Below are positions 57,852 to 64,000 of a DNA stretch of 64,000 nt, in pieces. The stretch is from Craterostigma plantagineum. Taxonomy: Eukaryota; Streptophyta; Magnoliopsida; Lamiales; Linderniaceae. The stretch covers positions 186,001 through 250,000 of the forward strand of contig JAPQWV010000001.1 of NCBI GenBank assembly GCA_027422505.1. The letters are read 5' to 3'. The position numbers and the translations under genes are program-made. How positions within the stretch are numbered: position 1 is the first letter of the stretch; the number at the start of each line of letters is the position of its first letter. The notes under the pieces are model-generated. The model ran no database searches and was not told the DNA's origin. It saw nothing but the letters and a program-made list of their open reading frames with translations.

Positions 57852-59883
57852 TTAGTCGTTACCTTCATCATCAACCTTAATCTCCACAAGCTCGTCAATG
57901 GGTTGACGACACACGGGACACTTGTTTGTTTGCAGCCTCAATTCCTTGGCACATTCGCTGCACATGCACTACGGAAGCAGCAAAAACAAGGAATAAGTCG
58001 GAAGTACAGAGACGAAAGAGATGAATGGTGTAGTCATTGTGAATATAAATTGAATCATGGTGGTCTGATACTTATATGGGTGAAAAACGAGTAAGGTCAA
58101 GCTTTTTTTACCAGATGCCTGCATGGCATGACCATTGTATTCTTGACCTCAGTCAAGCAGATGATACACTCTTTCCCTGATTCGTTATTGGTGGAAGATT
58201 CATCAGAACTATCGATCCCAAATATCTCACGCAGCTCATAACGGACCCCATCGATCCATAGGATCTGTTTGATGACTTTAACTTGGAAATCAACCCCGTC
58301 TTTCTTTTCTAACACGGCCTGAGAAATCTGAGCATGGCGAGATAAGTCTACAATAGGTTTCTCGTTTAAGACGTCAAAGGAAGATGTTGGTGGTTTATGT
58401 GATGACTCTGCCAAGATTACAAGGGGATAGGCATTTTCTCCTCGTATGGGTTCGGACAGATCGTTGGTGTCAAAGAAGCCTAAGTCAACGCCTGTTCCCG
58501 ACTGCTGGAGAAACTTCTGCCCTAGGCCTTTTTGAAATGGAACTTTAACTGGTGCTATTTCGGGATATATTGGAGTGAAAGTACAGTTGTTCCCTTCCTT
58601 GGCGAAGTACAAGATGGTGATACTGCCATGAAAGAAGAAAAAATGTATCAGGATTAGTCGTGGTTGTCCATAAGCATGACAATTATCAGAAATGCGAGAT
58701 GGATGTGATGTGATAATCAAAACAAGAAGTATGAAGAAGAAGAAAACGGAAGCTATCTCTAAAGTTTAACTTGAATCACGTCTTCAATTGTTTCATTTAG
58801 CTTTACACAAACTGGGACTCTTCGAACAACATGCTTGACTCTTTCTTCACCCTCTCACCTTCTCCATTAATACAAACACAAAAAAGACAGATATCAGCAT
58901 GACTAAACAACCAGAAAACTATGTTATCACGATTTGTACTGTAATAAACACTTAAACAGACAACGTTTATCTTAAAGTCGGAAAGATGTCAATAACAATC
59001 GATCAATCAAGAAACGGTAGTTATTGAATCAGAATTCCCATAAGCCACCATATACCGCAATCAAGACTCCGATCGTCATACCCAATCAACACAAGAAGCT
59101 GACATTTGTCTACAATCAGATTATTGCACGATTCATTGGTTGACGATTCACAGAAAGTACATCCAATTGTCAAAAATTGAAAAAGAACAGCTAAGTACTA
59201 GAGTTCCATAGAGGAGGAGTAAACACAGATTCAGCCCATCAACTGTCATACACATTCCTAAAGGCGAAGAAATAGTAAAAGCAGCATTGACAAACTGATA
59301 AAAAGTTGGAAAATGCCATGAAAAATCACCTCCCATCGACCAAAGCATCAAAAGTAAACGAAACCAAGTGGCAATCCTGGTTCAACTCGTCCAACTGAAG
59401 CCTAATCGTATCCTTATGAACGTTGACGTCATTCTTCACCTTCTTGGCACTCTGATGATCTACGTAAGGCACCGGCTGAATCGGACCTGGGAGAGTCAAT
59501 GGGGGACGATAATTTGACGAACTCCAGCCATTAATCTGAGGCACGTGATAGGGTCGGTAACTAGGGTACTGATAGTTGATCGGCTGCCACGTGGAGTAGT
59601 TGTAAACGTAGTTGTGCGGAGGGAGCGGAGGCGGATACGGCGGCACATAAGGCCGCTGCTGATGCGGCGGCGGAGGCGGCGGTGGAGGAACGGAGTACGG
59701 GGTACTGGAAGCGAAGTTGTACGTATCTGGAATTGAAGAAGGCGGCGGCGGCGGAAGTTGGGGCGTGAAGGCTTGGACGGGCGGGCTAGCTGACGTGGAG
59801 GGCGGTGGGGTTGGTGGAGGCAGCACGGCGGTTGGGTTTTGATGTTGACGGTGGTTGTATTTTCTACTGAAGGCGATGCCCAT
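57852..59883 (-). CDS. LUL4: LOG2/LUL-type RING E3 ubiquitin ligase
   Basis: LOG2 and LUL ligases are N-myristoylated RING proteins; LOG2 works with GDU1 in amino acid export and ABA response. Three exons (59883-59330, 58622-58112, 57968-57852) join in phase to 393 residues. The start [10 protein letters not shown] offers a myristoylation site (G2, S6). The first 110 residues are rich in Pro with several polyproline runs (six to eight residues). A conserved middle domain (DUF-type, [20 protein letters not shown] to [14 protein letters not shown], then [10 protein letters not shown] and [16 protein letters not shown]) follows. The C-terminal RING-HC is [41 protein letters not shown], split by intron 2 after CRHL. 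Among the five Arabidopsis members LUL4 (At3g06140) seems closest by memory; the number is uncertain. Confidence 0.92.
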
Positions 59884-60164
59884 GGCGGGATCGGCGGCGA
59901 CCCCACGGTCCGACGGTGGCGATTTGGTCTTTCTCTTTCCTCGTCAGGCCTTTGACGAGCCTAAAATCGGCAGTTCTTGAGTTGACATTGACATGGTTGG
60001 GGGAAAAAGAAAAAGAAAAAAACTATATATATTAATGGAAAATTCTGCAAATTTTATTTTCAATTTTCAATTAAATAAAAATCGGCTGTGGCCTATGGAA
60101 CTCTAATAACACCATCAGATCGAATCCACTCATCACTCGTCTCTTAGATTACACTTTACAGTGA

Positions 60165-61430
60165 GGGTGAGCCAAATGGAGCTAGAATCAGGCGAATAGA
60201 TTGGAGAATCAAGTCGAAAATGGAGGTGGTGGTGCTTTGGAGTACCTATGTCTGTTAAGGAAGCTAAAGCTTCGTCGTCCTGATAAGTTGAAGTTCGGCT
60301 CATTGATTCTCAGCGATGCCAATAAACGAAGTTCTCTTGGTTCCGAAGGTATTTCGAGTGGGAATACCTATTTGAATTTTGATGATATATTCTGATACTA
60401 AGGAACAATGAACTTCGTAGTTTGATATATGCTCGGAGTACGAAACTTTGCTATCTTTGAAATGCACTGCTAGAATTGGGATGCCCAATTATATATTCAA
60501 AGACTCGTTGTGATTGGTTCCTTCTTTGGATGATGTAGAATGGGACTTATAGGAGCAAGTTGCTGTTGCAGCTATGGACTGCCAGCGTCTTGATTTGTCA
60601 AAGGTAGACGTTCTACTACGAATGATCATCCGTGGCCTTTTTCCTCCTATATTTACTTTTTTATTGTTCTTAATTCTGAAAAAATCTGCGCATTTGTGTT
60701 GAGAATCATACTGTGACTGTGCTTCTCATGTAGGAATGCATAAGCGTCTTGCAGAAAAAAATTCCAGGGAGTAAACAAGTTGGTGAGTTTAAGCTAAATA
60801 GTTGTTAATTTGATCATTAATTGTGCTAAGAATTGACATTTCTTATCGAATCCTATTATGATAAGTCAGTGTTGGGAAGCTTTACAATACTCATCCTTTT
60901 CCTTTACATTGTTCTGGGCTCGAAGGAATGTTTACTTGAAGCCAGGAGGCTCTGGGCAGAGGCTGATAGAGCTTACTCTAGTCTTTTAGAAGATAATCCA
61001 ATTGATTAGGTAGATTGCAGCAAGTACTTTGCATGGATCCTTATCTATTAACATCAGTAATCTGTGTTCATATTATAGCTGTTTCTTTATGCCATTCATT
61101 GTCTTGCAAAGTTACAGACGATTCACAAAAGAAAGATATCAATGGCAAAGGCACGAGGCAATTTTTCAGGGGTGATCGAATCCCTTAACAAGTACCTGGA
61201 AATGTAAGATGCATCCCTAGTTAGTCTTTCCTGATTGACTCAATTCGAACAAAGTAAATTGAACATTTCTTCATTGGCCTTTTTATCTAGAGTTATGGCA
61301 GATCACGATGCACGGAGGGAGTTAGCTGAAATATACGTACGTCTCATTACAAATGTATGTTGTCTGTTTTTCATCTCCGTTATCTCTTTAGCTGAGGCGA
61401 GAGGCTTTTGCATTTCATAATTTATTCGTT
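60165..61430 (+). pseudogene. EMC2: EMC2 (ER membrane complex subunit 2) pseudogene
   Basis: EMC2 is a TPR protein in the cytosolic cap of the ER membrane protein complex. Exon-like pieces appear in the right order: ENQVENGGGG, EYLCLLRKLKLRRPDKL (60201-60351), EQVAVAAMDCQRLDLSK (about 60550-60603), ECISVLQKKIPGSKQV (about 60735-60780), EARRLWAEADRAYSSLLEDN (about 60938-61003), ISMAKARGNFSGVIESLNKY (61117-61205) and VMADHDARRELAEIYV (about 61291-61345). Stops and frame breaks lie in the first exon (TAG after ESGE), before EQVAV (TAG), after DNPID (TAG), and the frame is lost after EIYVRL. The rest of EMC2 is missing. Introns are retained, so it arose by DNA duplication. It lies between two minus-strand genes. 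Confidence 0.85.
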
Positions 61431-61671
61431 CAGTTTCGTAATTGTGTATTTATCACCAAGATTAGCCCGTAAAACTGAGACATGCTTGTCTTGCCTTAAG
61501 ATTATACAACATATGATATATATACACAACCCTTTTATCATCCTTTTTAATTCTCTAATGTAACCTTCCATTCAGTATAATGATTAACACAAAACTTGAC
61601 TCTCAACAGGTATCACATAAAGCAAACCTCTCATACGAAAGAGAGAGATATCGAACTTCTCATTGCTTTGC

Positions 61672-63822
61672 TTACAGTGGTCGAAGCAACGGATAATCTT
61701 GCAGCAGTTCTCGTTCTGACAGTGTGTCATCTTCATTTTGAGGTGTCCATAAGATCTCCACTGCCTATGTTAAGCCCACAGCATAAAAAATGAATACGTG
61801 GTAAATCATTAGATACTTTCGAACAATATGTTAGACATTGAATTTACTTACCAGTGTTCTACTTGATGGAATAGAGGCCAACTTCTGCAGAGCCTCCTTC
61901 AGATTTTGAGTGTTATTCACAGTGGGCAGTTTGTATGATCCTTCGGCAGCCACCAAGAGAGTGATCTGATTTGTTTTAAGGATAATCAAAGATGGGGAAA
62001 TCGTAAGAGCGTTATGGAAAGAGTATTATAAAGTGATAAGGTTGTAGGCTGATTAGAAGTCGAGTTACTCAATGAAACAGTATGTTTTGTATGTTTTGGA
62101 GTGCTTACCACTATATACTCATTGCGAAATCCATTGGACTTGAGAATTCTTGAGCTTTGCCTCTTTATGCTGTTGACATTGACGAGTGTCTCCTCGTCAA
62201 ACTTGCCACGTTCTTCAATGGAAAGCTGCTTAAATCGTCTTTCACCTTCATCCATGCTTCTCTTTACGTCAACCTGCATTTAACATTGACACAGAACAAG
62301 GAAAAAATGGTAACACAAATTCTGTACGAATATGCAGTAAAAAGGAATAAATTACTATATATAGAAAACATTCCACGAATGGGTAGGCAACGTGTACGAT
62401 AAAGTGCCAGAAAAGGTAGAAAAAACTTACAGACGAGTAGGCCGAGATGCAATAATCAGGATGCCGAAGCAGAGCTAATACAGTCTCTGCAATAATATAA
62501 AATTTGAATCAAGAGCTGAGCAGAAACAGAGGTAATGTCTAACCATGGAAATGGAAGTTTAACTATAACAACTGTAAACACACAAGTTGAATTCGACGTC
62601 ATAGAGATAATAGTGAGAAAGAACTCACAATAACACTTATCTACAATCATTAGCATCAAAAGGAAGAAACATTTCTAACGTAGAGTTTACCCGTCAAAAC
62701 ATAGTGCAGACCCTCAGGGGTGGATGTATCAGCTGTCTCGGCTATTCGATTAAGGTCTCTTTGAAGTGACCTTCCCAAGCCCAACAAACCAACCTAGGCC
62801 AAACAAAAACACAAAATGAAGCTATACTTGATCAAAGAAAGATAGGGCCTAAGCACAAATGGGTTCCAACGCAACATCAATAAATGGTAATAGCAAAGCT
62901 TATCTGTAGTTGAAACACCCCTTTAAAGCACCATTCTTCTAAACTACTAAGTTAACGATCATGTATAATAAGAACACTATTCCAACGAAAGCCACATAAC
63001 TATTCATCTCTTTCCCCGACATGGCCCAATGATAGAAATGAGAACCATTGAAATCAACCAATCATGCCAAATCTATCGCTATTAGCCAAGAATCCTACTT
63101 TTCAATCGCTACACCCAAAATATCATTAGAAAGCGTCTTACAAGTTAGTAAACTCTTCTATTTCATTATACCTGAAGCTTGAGCACACTAGTTTTCTCAG
63201 CAGCAGTGAGCACGCTACCCTGAGACCCATCTGACAAAAAACCCGAGACCAACACAAATGCAACGAAGGCAATCATGATGAGAGAAAAGCCCGACCCAAC
63301 ACCAACTGCGGGACCCACATAAACCCCACCAAAGGGCGAAGGTGCATAGAATGGAACCGACGAGAAAGCAGGCCCTTCGCTCATCCTAGGCACGCTGTAA
63401 TAACTTCTCGACGACGACGACGACGAGGACCTCGACGAGGAAAACGAACTCCCGCCCATTCTCCCGCCAGAAGAAGCTGCGAATGCCATCGAATTGTTGT
63501 TAGGATCGCACATCAGCAACAATCCGACCAACACCGCCGCTGCAAGGGGTTTTTGCAGCTTTTTGAGAGCTCTCAATAAGCTTTCGCCTACGACTTCTAA
63601 TGGGTTCTTCTTGCCGTTATCCATTTGTACAGAGACGGGCGTGTTCGTATCGCTGAAGAGGCATTTAAGGGTAAATTTTTGCTGGTTCGTGCCACGAATC
63701 GTGTAACGAACTTGCGAGCGTTGACCGGCGAGATGCAGCGGACGGTGGGGAGAAGGGTAGAAGTGGTATTTCCGCCTGAGGTTTGGGGGTTGTTGTAAGA
63801 AGAGGGTCGTGGCTGAGGCCAT
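61672..63822 (-). CDS. FLAP1: FLAP1-like DUF1517 chloroplast protein
   Basis: The plastid DUF1517 family includes FLAP1 (At1g54520), a thylakoid/envelope protein that tunes non-photochemical quenching in fluctuating light. Six exons (63822-63172, 62793-62691, 62486-62431, 62273-62109, 61965-61852, 61764-61672) join in phase to 393 residues. The first 55-60 residues look like a transit peptide (RRKYHFYPSPHRPLHLAG). A hydrophobic segment (LAAAVLVGLLLMCD) comes at about 92-105, then a long Ser/Gly-rich stretch ([19 protein letters not shown]), a second membrane span (GFSLIMIAFVAFVLVSGFL), and the DUF1517 core: LLGLGRSLQRDLNRIAETAD, ERGKFDEETLVNVNSI, GFRNEYIVITLLVAAEG and the final AVEILWTPQNEDDTLSEREL. 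The number of paralogues is unknown; the FLAP1 name is by family. Confidence 0.9.
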
Positions 63823-64000
63823 CGTCTTCGACGTTGGTGGTCGGTTCCGACGAGGGACAACAATCAGAAAACTGAAACGACGTCTGAAGCAAATCTATCA
63901 CTGGCAAATGATTCGATAAAGATGATAATTTTGGTGGCTGAGAGCAAATAAAAACAACGAACAAATTGGCGCAATTTGAACCAGAAGATATGAAGCTGCT

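Noticed and set aside
1..64000. CRISPR arrays, operons, phage or bacterial defence systems
   Set aside because: Intron-containing plant nuclear genes throughout; no such structure is present.

Overview
The window is nuclear DNA of a eudicot plant. It has spliced genes with short GT-AG introns, plant-only families (P- and PLS-class pentatricopeptide proteins, plant NF-YB, 9-lipoxygenase, AXR4, a VAR3-type plastid zinc finger, PP2-type F-box, LUL-type RING ligase) and plant transposon types (TRIMs, Stowaway- and hAT-type miniature elements, a Copia-type LTR relic). It is gene-dense, with about 19 genes that look functional plus several gene relics. I cannot name the species from sequence alone.

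Layout. 0-9.3 kb is a decayed, repeat-rich end: a broken RGP5-like UDP-arabinose mutase copy, a solo hAT-like end, an N-terminal fragment of a Misato-like gene, a P-class PPR gene split by two apparent frameshifts, a Copia-type LTR relic, a Stowaway-type MITE and a small hAT element with a perfect 8-bp target duplication. 10-24 kb holds a group I formin (+), a PWWP protein (-), a TRIM, a single-exon NF-YB (+) and VAR3 (-). 24-32.3 kb holds 9-lipoxygenase, an F-box/LysM protein and AXR4, all on the minus strand. As I recall, their Arabidopsis counterparts are near neighbours (At1g55020, At1g55000, At1g54990), so this is conserved microsynteny. 33-45 kb holds plastid aminopeptidase P (+), peroxisomal LACS6-like acyl-CoA synthetase (-) and a PLS-class PPR gene (+). 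These, together with the formin, PWWP, GPI protein, mevalonate kinase and LUL genes, recall the duplicated At3g05-06 / At5g27 segments. 45-64 kb holds a GPI-anchored protein (+), then a run of minus-strand genes (PP2-type F-box, mevalonate kinase, RING protein, small membrane protein, CCX5 exchanger, LUL ligase, FLAP1-like thylakoid protein), broken only by a plus-strand EMC2 pseudogene.

The genes do not form one pathway. They are single-copy housekeeping genes of organelles (VAR3, APP2, FLAP1-like, PPRs), lipid metabolism (LOX, LACS6, MVK), ubiquitin ligases (two F-box, RING, LUL) and transport (CCX5). Most exon-intron models below were built by hand from splice sites and reading phase; where a total length is given, the exon lengths sum to a multiple of three.

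No new multi-gene system was found. The most useful observations are the young TRIM in lipoxygenase intron 1 (LTRs differ at one base), a single-base frameshift in the otherwise complete lipoxygenase, paired one-base shifts in the P-class PPR gene next to G runs, an LTR element whose primer site mirrors a tRNA acceptor plus T arm, and several relics that keep their introns (EMC2, Misato).
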